DNA of 7,316 nucleotides from JAAZMX01 sp035388025 (GCA_035388025.1 DAOOPA010000043.1:1-7316), one strand, 5' to 3'. Positions 1 to 5,431 are shown, numbered from the stretch's first letter. Notes: generated by a model from the letters alone, not told the origin. Made by a program: numbers and translations.

Positions 1-983
1 CAAATGCCTTCTATGCTGGTCTTTTGGCTTATGGAGGAGAAGAACACCAAGGAAGCCACGAGCCAATGATTACCCTAGAGGAGTTTGACAGGGTGCAAGT
101 TGTTTTGGGCAGGAAAGGAAAACCGAGACCGCAAAAACACAGGTTTGCTTATACTGGTTTTATCCGTTGCGGGGAATGTGGATGTTTAATAACTGGGGTA
201 GAGAAACACAAACACATAAAAAGCACTGGGGAGGTCAAAAAATATATTTATTATTACTGCACTCGCAGAAAAAAGAGCACGAACTGTTCGCAGAAGAAAG
301 TTATCAAAGAGGAAACCTTAGAAGAACAGATAGAAAAAATTCTAAATAAATACACCATCCTCCCCCAATTCAGAGAGTGGGCTTTAGAATATATTAATCA
401 GCACAATGACCAAGAAATTAAAAACAGACAGGGGATTTATGAGACGCAACACAGGACTTTAGTAAAAACGCAAAAGGAGTTAGATGAACTAACAAAAATG
501 AGATACAGAGAATTAATTGATGATAGTATATTTGTAAGAGAAAGAAATAACCTACAAGGGCAAATAGTTAGATTGCAGGAAGAATTAAGAGCCACGGAGA
601 GCCGAGCCGAAAAGTGGCTTGAGTTAACCGAAAAGACCTTTAATTTTGCTACTTACGCTAGGCATTTTTTCATTAATGGTGATTTACAAGCCAAAAAGGA
701 GATATTAATGGCCTTGGGTTGGAACCCGACCTTAAAAGATGGGAATTTGACAATATCTTCTTATAAATGGTTCATCCCAATTGCCGAGAGCTACCCCGCC
801 TTAGAAAAGGAATATAAAAGGTTGGAACCAATGAAACACCTTGTAAATACAACTAAAAAAGAGGCTTTCGCCTCTCTTCGTTCACATTGGTTGCGGGGGT
901 GGGATTTGAACCCACGACCTCGAGGTTATGGGCCTCGCGAGCTGCCAGGCTGCTCTACCCCGCGTTATATTAAAAGTAATTAA
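1..983 (+). CDS. Large serine recombinase, C-terminal part (5' end outside window)
   Basis: The reading frame is open from the left edge (codons in phase with position 3), so the catalytic N-terminal resolvase domain lies outside the window. What remains fits the large serine integrase family: the end of the recombinase domain (NAFYAGLLAYGG.. then HEPMITLEEFDRVQ), a zinc ribbon (CGEC at about 165-180, with further cysteines in YYYC and NCS near 260-290), a long charged coiled-coil region (about 410-640), and a C-terminal tail. These enzymes integrate and excise mobile elements by site-specific recombination. The first candidate start inside the window (TTG at 24) is not a real start. The last roughly 43 codons (from about 855) are translated from the tRNA-fMet terminator and the antisense strand of the tRNA gene, giving the tell-tale GWDLNPRP peptide; the ancestral C-terminus was probably near EYKRLEP. 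The gene is AT-rich and uses AGA/AGG arginine codons, unlike parA/parB. Family call is firm; the exact end and activity are not. Confidence 0.88.
   Translation, partial: NAFYAGLLAYGGEEHQGSHEPMITLEEFDRVQVVLGRKGKPRPQKHRFAYTGFIRCGECGCLITGVEKHKHIKSTGEVKKYIYYYCTRRKKSTNCSQKKVIKEETLEEQIEKILNKYTILPQFREWALEYINQHNDQEIKNRQGIYETQHRTLVKTQKELDELTKMRYRELIDDSIFVRERNNLQGQIVRLQEELRATESRAEKWLELTEKTFNFATYARHFFINGDLQAKKEILMALGWNPTLKDGNLTISSYKWFIPIAESYPALEKEYKRLEPMKHLVNTTKKEAFASLRSHWLRGWDLNPRPRGYGPRELPGCSTPRYIKSN
854..875 (-). terminator. Intrinsic terminator of tRNA-fMet
   Basis: Read on the minus strand this is AGAGGC-GAAA-GCCTCT followed by six T: a GC-rich stem with a GNRA tetraloop and a U tract, starting 13 bases after the tRNA CCA end. 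On the plus strand no U tract follows, so it should act only on the tRNA transcript. The same bases are translated as KKEAFASL in the recombinase frame. Confidence 0.85.
888..964 (-). tRNA. Initiator tRNA-fMet (CAU)
   Basis: A full 77-base cloverleaf reads on the minus strand from CGCGGGG to the encoded CCA. The acceptor stem has the C1 x A72 mismatch that marks bacterial initiator tRNAs; the D stem is GAGC/GCTC with the initiator-type A11:U24 pair; the anticodon loop is CCCATAA (anticodon CAU); the T stem is GTGGG/CCCAC with loop TTCAAAT. This tRNA carries formyl-methionine to the ribosomal P site. The anticodon stem is CGAGG/CCTCG, so pair 29:41 is A:U and only two of the three hallmark G:C pairs are present. 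CCA is encoded, unlike in the neighbouring tRNA-Leu. The gene lies antisense under the end of the recombinase frame. Confidence 0.97.
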
Positions 984-1002
984 AAAAGGTTTCTCCAACC
1001 TT
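981..1002 (-). terminator. Probable terminator of tRNA-Leu, possibly bidirectional
   Basis: On the minus strand AAGGTT-GGAGA-AACCTT is followed by a run of T. It lies between tRNA-Leu and tRNA-fMet and fits termination of the Leu transcript. On the plus strand the same stem starts just after the recombinase stop codon and is followed by GCCTTTTT, so it could also stop recombinase transcription. The stem is only 6 base pairs and AT-rich, so strength is uncertain. Confidence 0.5.
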
Positions 1003-1010
1003 GCCTTTTT

Positions 1011-1039
1011 AGTATACTCTGATCTTATCCAATTAGCAA
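1011..1039 (-). promoter_or_regulatory. Promoter of tRNA-fMet
   Basis: Minus strand: -35 TTGCTA (1034-1039), 17-base spacer, -10 TATACT (1011-1016, five of six to consensus). The start point would be near 1004, about 40 bases before the mature 5' end of tRNA-fMet at 964. Position and orientation fit; inferred from sequence match only. Confidence 0.6.
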
Positions 1040-1060
1040 TCTTTCACCCGCCGAAGCCTA

Positions 1061-1142
1061 TGCCGCGGGAGAGAATCGAACTCTCATGAATTTCTCCACA
1101 CGATTTTGAGTCGTGCGCGTCTACCAATTCCGCCACCGCGGC
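1061..1142 (-). tRNA. tRNA-Leu (CAA)
   Basis: Class II tRNA on the minus strand: 7-base-pair acceptor stem GCCGCGG/CCGCGGC with discriminator A73, anticodon stem CACGA/TCGTG with loop CTCAAAA (anticodon CAA, decoding UUG), an extended variable arm of about 13 bases, and T stem GAGAG/CTCTC with loop TTCGATT. The DNA continues TAG after the discriminator base, so CCA is not encoded and must be added by a CCA-adding enzyme. The adjacent tRNA-fMet does encode CCA. Confidence 0.96.
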
Positions 1143-1180
1143 AAAAGTCTCAGCAGGCAAACTTTGCTTCAATTATTCTT

Positions 1181-1209
1181 ATTCTAATGAAATATTGAAA
1201 CCTTGTCAA
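1181..1209 (-). promoter_or_regulatory. Promoter of tRNA-Leu
   Basis: Minus strand: perfect -35 TTGACA (1204-1209), 17-base spacer, -10 TAGAAT (1181-1186). This is the best consensus promoter in the window, as expected for a stable RNA gene. The start point near 1174 gives a leader of about 30 bases before tRNA-Leu. It is divergent from the parA promoter about 35 bases away. Confidence 0.8.
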
Positions 1210-1240
1210 CCTTGCTCCAATTTTAAAAAAGATGTTATTC

Positions 1241-1249
1241 TGATATAAT
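1241..1249 (+). promoter_or_regulatory. Extended -10 promoter of parA
   Basis: TGATATAAT is an extended -10 element (TGn plus perfect TATAAT). The -35 position at 17-base spacing is TTTTAA, a poor match, as is common when the extended -10 is present. The predicted start near 1256 leaves about 26 untranslated bases, AT-rich and without a Shine-Dalgarno sequence. The same nine bases recur upstream of the gene at 5432. Confidence 0.65.
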
Positions 1250-1281
1250 TAAGTCAAGCTTAAATTCCTAGTTTTTTCTAT

Positions 1282-2046
1282 ATGGCGCGCACTATTTCCG
1301 TGGTTAATCAAAAAGGCGGTGTCGGCAAAACCACCACCTCAGTCAATCTCGCCGCCTATCTGGCCCAGCTCGGCAAGACAGTTCTTTTGGTTGATCTCGA
1401 TCCCCAAGGCAATGCCTCTTCCGGTTTGGGTGTAGATTTTAAAAATCTGGCCAGTGGTCTTTATGAAGTCCTGACTGGTCCTTACAATCTGGCCGACATT
1501 ATCCATCCGACTCATCATGATAATCTGCATCTCGCTCCGGCCAATCAAAATCTAGCCGCGGCTAACATTGAACTTGTTTCTCACGATGATCGGGAATTTA
1601 AATTACACAAAAATCTCCAAGACATACGCTCGCGTTATGACTATATTATAATTGACTCTCCCCCCTCGCTCGGCATTCTGACTATCAATGGTCTAGTAGC
1701 CGCCGATGAAATTTTGATTCCGGTCCAGTGTGAATATTATGCTCTTGAGGGTTTAAGCCAGCTTTTAAATACTATCAATCTAGTCAAAGAAAATATCAAG
1801 CCAGGACTCAAAATCCTTGGTGCGATTATGACCATGTATGATGACAAGCACAAATTGACCCAGGAAATTTTTGATGAGCTCTATCGTTATTTTCCCAACC
1901 GTATTTTCCGGACTGTTATTCCCCGAAATATCCGTCTGGCCGAAGCCCCATCTTTTGGCCGTTCTATTTTGGAACATGATCGCAAATCGACCGGTGCTAA
2001 GGCTTATGAGAAATTGGCCAGGGAAATAATATTACTGGAAAAATGA
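1282..2046 (+). CDS. parA: Chromosome-partitioning ATPase ParA/Soj
   Basis: 254 residues, the usual length of chromosomal Soj-type ParA. It has the deviant Walker A motif KGGVGKTT at residues 11-18 with signature Lys11 and catalytic Lys16, the Walker A' motif DLDPQGN (38-44), and Walker B YIIID (121-125) followed by SPPSLG. ParA dimerises on ATP, binds DNA non-specifically and is released by ParB-stimulated hydrolysis, which drives origin segregation. There is no N-terminal HTH, so it is the chromosomal rather than P1-plasmid type. The ATG at 1282 leads straight into the conserved MARTISVVNQ strand and has no Shine-Dalgarno sequence; the leader is TTTTTTCTAT. The gene ends in TGA. parB follows on the same strand, but the pair is interrupted by an S23-family gene, so one transcript for all three is likely though not shown. 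Confidence 0.97.
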   Translation: MARTISVVNQKGGVGKTTTSVNLAAYLAQLGKTVLLVDLDPQGNASSGLGVDFKNLASGLYEVLTGPYNLADIIHPTHHDNLHLAPANQNLAAANIELVSHDDREFKLHKNLQDIRSRYDYIIIDSPPSLGILTINGLVAADEILIPVQCEYYALEGLSQLLNTINLVKENIKPGLKILGAIMTMYDDKHKLTQEIFDELYRYFPNRIFRTVIPRNIRLAEAPSFGRSILEHDRKSTGAKAYEKLAREIILLEK

Positions 2047-2108
2047 TATTTTTTCTGGACTAGTGATTGGTTGCGAGTTAATATTATTGAACATCCGCCA
2101 GATATTGG

Positions 2109-2129
2109 GATATTGAATATTAAATATTG
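2109..2129 (+). repeat. Left inverted repeat of the S23-gene cassette
   Basis: This 21-base AT-rich sequence (starting GATATTGAATATT) is the reverse complement of 2524-2544 with one mismatch. It lies 20 bases before the S23-family start codon. A second overlapping 13-base perfect pair, ATATTGGGATATT at 2102-2114 and its reverse complement at 2517-2529, strengthens the symmetry. A direct repeat ATTGAACAT occurs at 2086-2094 and 2126-2134. The pairing is seen; its meaning as a cassette end is inferred. Confidence 0.6.
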
Positions 2130-2149
2130 AACATTTTAAGTGGATTTTT

Positions 2150-2518
2150 ATGGCGGAATATATTAAACTTGGCGATTTTGAGATTTATCGCAAGTCTCTC
2201 AAGATTGCCGAGCTTAGTTGGAGTATTTATCAAAAATTGGATTGGCAATGTCGGAAAATAATAGGTGATCAGTTTATTCGGTCTGCTGATTCTATCGCCG
2301 CGAATATCGCCGAGGGCTATGGTCGTTTTCATTATCTAGACAGAATTAAATTTTATTATAATTCCCGAGGGTCTCTCTTAGAAACAAAACATTGGGCCTT
2401 TACCCTGAAGATTAGAAAATTTATTTCTGAACAAGAATTCCAAAATCTACTTAGCCAACTAAATATTTTTCACCTGCAATTAAATATTTTTATTAAAACT
2501 ACCTATTCAAAGAAATAA
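2150..2518 (+). CDS. Four-helix-bundle protein, S23/IVP family
   Basis: 122 residues, typical for the S23 ribosomal-protein/intervening-sequence-protein family of small all-helical bundles. The family signature is clear: QFIRSADSIAANIAEGYGR (residues 41-59) then NSRGSLLET (71-79), with an N-terminal FEIYRKSLKIAELSW helix. The founding members are encoded in intervening sequences of 23S rRNA genes, and the DGR accessory protein Avd shares the fold, but no rRNA, reverse transcriptase or template/variable repeat is present here. The molecular function of stand-alone members is unknown. The gene sits between parA and parB, where most bacteria have nothing, and is enclosed by a near-perfect 21-base inverted repeat. 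It has no Shine-Dalgarno sequence. Family call is firm; role in partitioning is doubtful and passenger status more likely. Confidence 0.9.
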   Translation: MAEYIKLGDFEIYRKSLKIAELSWSIYQKLDWQCRKIIGDQFIRSADSIAANIAEGYGRFHYLDRIKFYYNSRGSLLETKHWAFTLKIRKFISEQEFQNLLSQLNIFHLQLNIFIKTTYSKK

Positions 2519-2523
2519 TATCC

Positions 2524-2544
2524 CAATATTTAATATTTAATATC
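2524..2544 (-). repeat. Right inverted repeat of the S23-gene cassette
   Basis: This is the partner of 2109-2129 (20 of 21 bases match in reverse complement). It starts six bases after the S23-family stop codon and ends nine bases before the parB ATG. The related 13-base pair at 2517-2529 overlaps the stop codon. Taking out 2109-2544 would leave parA and parB about 70 bases apart, a normal operon spacing. Confidence 0.6.
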
Positions 2545-2552
2545 TCGTCTTT

Positions 2553-3503
2553 ATGTCTCTTCTCAACTCCAACAATCCCTTCGTTGATAATTCGCAATCA
2601 AGCAGTTCTTCCCTCGGCCGCGGTCTTTCCGCCCTTATTCCCAAAAAGACGGACGGCCTTAACGCCACCGAGCGACGCACGCCCATCAATCCGGCCAGTT
2701 ATTTTCCCAAAGCCCAGGCCGGTGTTTCCAATCAAATTCTTCAAGTCCCGCCGACCTTGATTCAAATAAACCCTTATCAACCGCGCAAAGAATTCCGTTC
2801 CCCGGCCTTGGAGAGCCTAAAAAACTCTATCCGCGAGCACGGCATTCTTCAACCCCTAGTTGTCACCCAGACCATGGGTGGCAAATATGAACTGGTCGCC
2901 GGTGAACGTCGTTTGCGCGCCGCTCGGGAATTAAACTTAAAAACGGTGCCAGTCATCATTCGTGCCGCCAAGGATCTGGAGAAGTTGGAACTTTCTTTAA
3001 TTGAGAATATCCAGCGCGAAGATTTGAATCCGATTGAACGGGCTGAGGCTTATAGACAGCTACTGGACAACTTTAATCTTACCCAGGAAGAGGCGGCCAA
3101 GCGTTTGGGCATTGCTAGGAGCACCTTGAATAATAGTTTGCGTCTGCTCAACCTGCCGTCCGACATACAAGAAGCTTTGGCTGGCGGTAAAATTTCTGAA
3201 AGTCAGGCCAAACTGATTTTGGGGGCCGGTCCGGTTGAAACCCAAAAAAAGATTTTTAATCGCGCTCAAGAAGGTAATTTGACCGTCAAGGACGTTGAGC
3301 GTGAAGTTAAAAAAATCAAGGTAAAATCTTATCTTCGCACTCCCAAAAAAGACCCAACCGTTGCCGGTTGGGAGAATCGCCTGTCTAGTGAACTTGGCAC
3401 CAAGGTCTCTATCCGTCGACGCGGTTCAAGCGGCGGGGTGGTGGAGATAGAATTTTATTCTGATGAAGAATTAGAAAGTATTATTGGCAAAATTCTCGGT
3501 TAG
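2553..3503 (+). CDS. parB: Chromosome-partitioning protein ParB/Spo0J
   Basis: 316 residues, slightly longer than Spo0J. Parts in order: an N-terminal LGRGLSALIP motif (21-30), the ParA-activating peptide of this family, in a Ser-rich disordered start; the ParB/Srx CTPase domain (about 62-160) with YQPRKEF (75-81), GERRLRAAREL (117-127) and ENIQREDLNPIERA (151-164); a helix-turn-helix LTQEEAAKRLGIARSTL (176-192) for parS recognition; and a C-terminal dimerisation domain (about 265-316). ParB loads at parS, slides as a CTP clamp and stimulates ParA ATPase. The ATG has no Shine-Dalgarno sequence. It follows parA and the inserted S23 gene on the same strand and converges with rel, 38 bases between stop codons. 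I found no parS consensus in the window. Confidence 0.96.
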   Translation: MSLLNSNNPFVDNSQSSSSSLGRGLSALIPKKTDGLNATERRTPINPASYFPKAQAGVSNQILQVPPTLIQINPYQPRKEFRSPALESLKNSIREHGILQPLVVTQTMGGKYELVAGERRLRAARELNLKTVPVIIRAAKDLEKLELSLIENIQREDLNPIERAEAYRQLLDNFNLTQEEAAKRLGIARSTLNNSLRLLNLPSDIQEALAGGKISESQAKLILGAGPVETQKKIFNRAQEGNLTVKDVEREVKKIKVKSYLRTPKKDPTVAGWENRLSSELGTKVSIRRRGSSGGVVEIEFYSDEELESIIGKILG

Positions 3504-3541
3504 CTCGGACGCTTGCCATAAAAACAAACTCGGTTCATTGT

Positions 3542-5014
3542 CTAGTTGTTGAAGAACTTAAAAATTGCCGATAGGCCCTCGTTCTTTTTGAGGGCTTGTT
3601 TTATTTTTTCTTTAGCCAGATTGGTCTGTACGAATTGTAGCCACTCTTCAGCTGGCCTTGTTCTTTTTTTGTCCACGGTTAGTTCCACCATGTCGCCGCT
3701 TTTTAATTTAGCGGACAAAGTTTCCATTTTGCCGTTTATTTTGGCCGCGGTGGCGTGATCGCCAATATAGGTATGTATATGATAAGCAAAATCAATCGGC
3801 GTAGATCCTTCCGGCAGATCAATCACATCGCCCTTGGGCGTAAAAACAAATATTCGGCTCTTGAAAAAATCCATCTTTAGTTTATCTAGATACTCTTCCG
3901 GTTGCCGGGCATCATCGCTTTGTTTTAAAAGGGTTTTAATCCATTTTAATTTTTCCGAATCAACTGGAATTCTTGCTTTTTTCCCCGAGCGCTCCTTGAA
4001 TGACCAGTGTGCGGCTATGCCCCATTCAGCTTCCTCTTCCATATCTTTTGTCCGGATTTGAAATTCCACAATTTTATTATCGTAGTAAACGGTCGTGTGC
4101 AAAGATTGGTAGCCGTTTGGTTTTGGCTGAGCAATATAATCTTTGACCCGGCCAGGCATCGGTTTGGATATGGAATGAATCAACCCCAACACTCGGTAAC
4201 ACTCATCGGTTGTCTTGACAATGATGCGTAGTGCTACCAGATCATAAATTCGATCGATATCCATATCCTTGCGTAATAGTTTCAAGTATAGGGAATAATA
4301 ATGCTTGGCCCGGCCATAAACATCAAAATCAGTAAAACCGGAATCATTGAGCGTTTGCTTTATTTTTTTGATTACCGTCTCAGCATCGCGCCTTCTTTCT
4401 TCATATTGTTTTTTGGAAATTTCCACTGTCCATCGATATTCTTCGGGATAAACATAAGGAAAAGCCAAATCCTCCATTTCGTTTTGGAGTTCATTCATAC
4501 CGAGCCGGTTGGCGATCGGCGCGTAGATTTCCAGGGTTTCCTTGGCAATCCTTTGTTGCTTCACTGGCCGGAGCGCGTAGAGTGTTTTCAGATTATGAAT
4601 CCGGTCCACAAATTTAATAAATACCACCCGGACATCCTCGGCCATCGCCACAAACATTTTACGCAAGTTTTCCGCGTACCTTTCCAGGCCGCGATATTTG
4701 ATTGTCCCGAGTTTTGTTATGCCCGCAACCATATCAGCTATCTCTCCGCCAAAATCTTTTTTTATTTCCTCAATGGTATGGCTGGTTTCTTCAGGCACGT
4801 CATGTAATAGTCCGGCAATGACAGTCGGGATGTCTATATTCATTTCCGCCAATCGATAGGCTGTTTCTAGCGGATGCTGGATATAATCCTCGCCGCTGGC
4901 CCTTTTTTGGCCGGCGTGCGCCTTTTCCGCCACCTCATACGCCAACTCTACCATAGTCAAATCAATGCCCGGATGTTTTGATTTTATTACTTCTAAAACT
5001 CTCTCGATAGTCAT
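3542..5014 (-). CDS. rel: Bifunctional-type (p)ppGpp synthetase/hydrolase, short form
   Basis: From the ATG at 5014 the protein has 490 residues; a TTG at 5038 would add eight (numbering below includes them). Parts in order: HD hydrolase (about 35-190) with HP (55-56), HDVPEE (79-84), FVDRIHN (143-149, metal-ligand Asp145); synthetase (about 240-345) with GRAKHYYS, DLVALR (Asp266), PGRVKDYIA, NGYQSLHT and EFQIRTKDM (Glu325); TGS domain (about 395-456). RVKD (297-300) is the RXKD signature of bifunctional Rel/SpoT, not the EXDD of RelA, so both making and degrading (p)ppGpp is expected. The HD motif has Glu84 where HDXXED has Asp. It ends about 40 residues after TGS, lacking the helical, zinc-finger and ACT regions of full-length Rel (about 730 residues). 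I prefer ATG 5014 because the promoter at 5054-5082 then leaves a normal leader and the extra eight residues are not family-like. No Shine-Dalgarno sequence. Confidence 0.95.
   Translation of the reverse strand: MTIERVLEVIKSKHPGIDLTMVELAYEVAEKAHAGQKRASGEDYIQHPLETAYRLAEMNIDIPTVIAGLLHDVPEETSHTIEEIKKDFGGEIADMVAGITKLGTIKYRGLERYAENLRKMFVAMAEDVRVVFIKFVDRIHNLKTLYALRPVKQQRIAKETLEIYAPIANRLGMNELQNEMEDLAFPYVYPEEYRWTVEISKKQYEERRRDAETVIKKIKQTLNDSGFTDFDVYGRAKHYYSLYLKLLRKDMDIDRIYDLVALRIIVKTTDECYRVLGLIHSISKPMPGRVKDYIAQPKPNGYQSLHTTVYYDNKIVEFQIRTKDMEEEAEWGIAAHWSFKERSGKKARIPVDSEKLKWIKTLLKQSDDARQPEEYLDKLKMDFFKSRIFVFTPKGDVIDLPEGSTPIDFAYHIHTYIGDHATAAKINGKMETLSAKLKSGDMVELTVDKKRTRPAEEWLQFVQTNLAKEKIKQALKKNEGLSAIFKFFNN
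3575..3609 (+). terminator. Intrinsic terminator of the par operon, inside the rel coding end
   Basis: GCCCTC (3575-3580), a 9-base loop, GAGGGC (3590-3595), then TTGTTTTATTTTTT. It lies 72 bases after the parB stop, in the right orientation to end parA-S23-parB transcription. These bases also encode the final stretch of the convergent rel gene (around KKNEGLSAIF), so the hairpin and the protein sequence share DNA. No comparable terminator for rel is seen before the parB end. Confidence 0.7.
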
Positions 5015-5053
5015 AAACAATAGGTAATTAATCCCCAATAATTCTTTGTCTTT

Positions 5054-5082
5054 ATTTTATGATTTTTTTGGCAAAAAGGCAA
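5054..5082 (-). promoter_or_regulatory. Promoter of rel
   Basis: Minus strand: -35 TTGCCT (5077-5082), 17-base spacer, -10 TAAAAT (5054-5059). The start point would be near 5047, about 33 bases before the ATG at 5014 but only about 9 before the TTG at 5038, which favours the ATG. Sequence match only. Confidence 0.55.
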
Positions 5083-5280
5083 TTATTGCTGGTTATTTAT
5101 TCCCATTAAAAAAATGCCTCCTATTTTTCCGATCATACTGTGTCCTAGTCCACGTTATGGGTTCGCTCAACCATGGGGTCAGACAATCCTCTGAATCTTA
5201 ATACAGCGTACCGCAAATAACATCAATTGACTGTTTTATTTAGTTAGAATGGAGTCACAGCCACAATTGCCAATTTTTGA

Positions 5281-5310
5281 TTGATTTAATCAATTTTGGC
5301 TTGCTATAAT
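5281..5310 (+). promoter_or_regulatory. Upstream promoter P1 of the thioredoxin-like gene, with overlapping palindrome
   Basis: -35 TTGATT (5281-5286), 18-base spacer, extended -10 TGCTATAAT (5302-5310). This is a good promoter on the plus strand, with a start near 5317 and a leader of about 115 bases. The 15-base palindrome ATTGATT-T-AATCAAT (5280-5294) covers the -35 element, the expected place for a repressor site, but no regulator is known. Confidence 0.6.
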
Positions 5311-5348
5311 GTAACTGACCCCTTAGCTTGCTTAATCAATCTTGAGTT

Positions 5349-5377
5349 TTTTCAAAAATATGCTAAAGTGATATAAT
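5349..5377 (+). promoter_or_regulatory. Proximal promoter P2 of the thioredoxin-like gene
   Basis: -35 TTTTCA (5349-5354), 17-base spacer, extended -10 TGATATAAT (5369-5377), identical to the parA -10 element. The start near 5384 gives a leader of about 48 bases. CCCC at 5381-5384 and GGGG at 5394-5397 could pair at the very 5' end of the RNA or in the P1 transcript. Confidence 0.6.
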
Positions 5378-5431
5378 TATCCCCGAGCGGATTGGGGGGA
5401 AAAGTTTATTTTAGAAACTAATCTATTTTAT

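Larger units (their letters stand above)
5015..5431. other. Divergent intergenic control region between rel and the thioredoxin-like gene
   Basis: No credible ORF or known RNA gene is seen here. It holds the rel promoter on the minus strand and two plus-strand promoters (5281-5310 and 5349-5377). In the middle, 5174-5322 is bracketed by an 8-base inverted repeat, GGGGTCAG (5175-5182) and CTGACCCC (5315-5322), and contains small potential hairpins: GGTT-CGCTC-AACC around 5158-5172, and TCAGA-CAATCC-TCTGA around 5179-5194. Function of this middle part is unknown; it could be a remnant of a small repeat element or a long leader. Confidence 0.6.

Noticed and set aside
24..26. TTG at 24 as the start of the recombinase
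   Set aside because: The frame is open to the left edge and the upstream codons (NAFYAGLL) continue the conserved recombinase domain, so the gene is cut by the window and does not start here.
1574..1590. parS-like TGTTTCTCACGATGA inside parA
   Set aside because: It matches only one half of the TGTTTCACGTGAAACA consensus, with an extra base, and the other half is not palindromic. Not a credible ParB site.
2044..2046. UGA recoded as glycine or tryptophan
   Set aside because: Reading through the parA TGA gives a non-conserved tail that runs into the intergenic repeats, while the normal ParA end fits this stop. Standard use of UGA is the simpler reading.
2150..2518. S23-family gene as the Avd component of a diversity-generating retroelement
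   Set aside because: No reverse transcriptase, template repeat or variable repeat is present, and the neighbours are parA and parB.
4301..4807. 168-codon open frame on the plus strand
   Set aside because: It lies wholly antisense to the synthetase/hydrolase gene, whose domains are unmistakable; the translation shows no recognisable family. Shadow frame.
5015..5038. TTG start giving rel eight more residues
   Set aside because: The extra residues (GINYLLF) are not typical of the family, and the predicted promoter would leave a leader of only about 9 bases. ATG at 5014 fits better.
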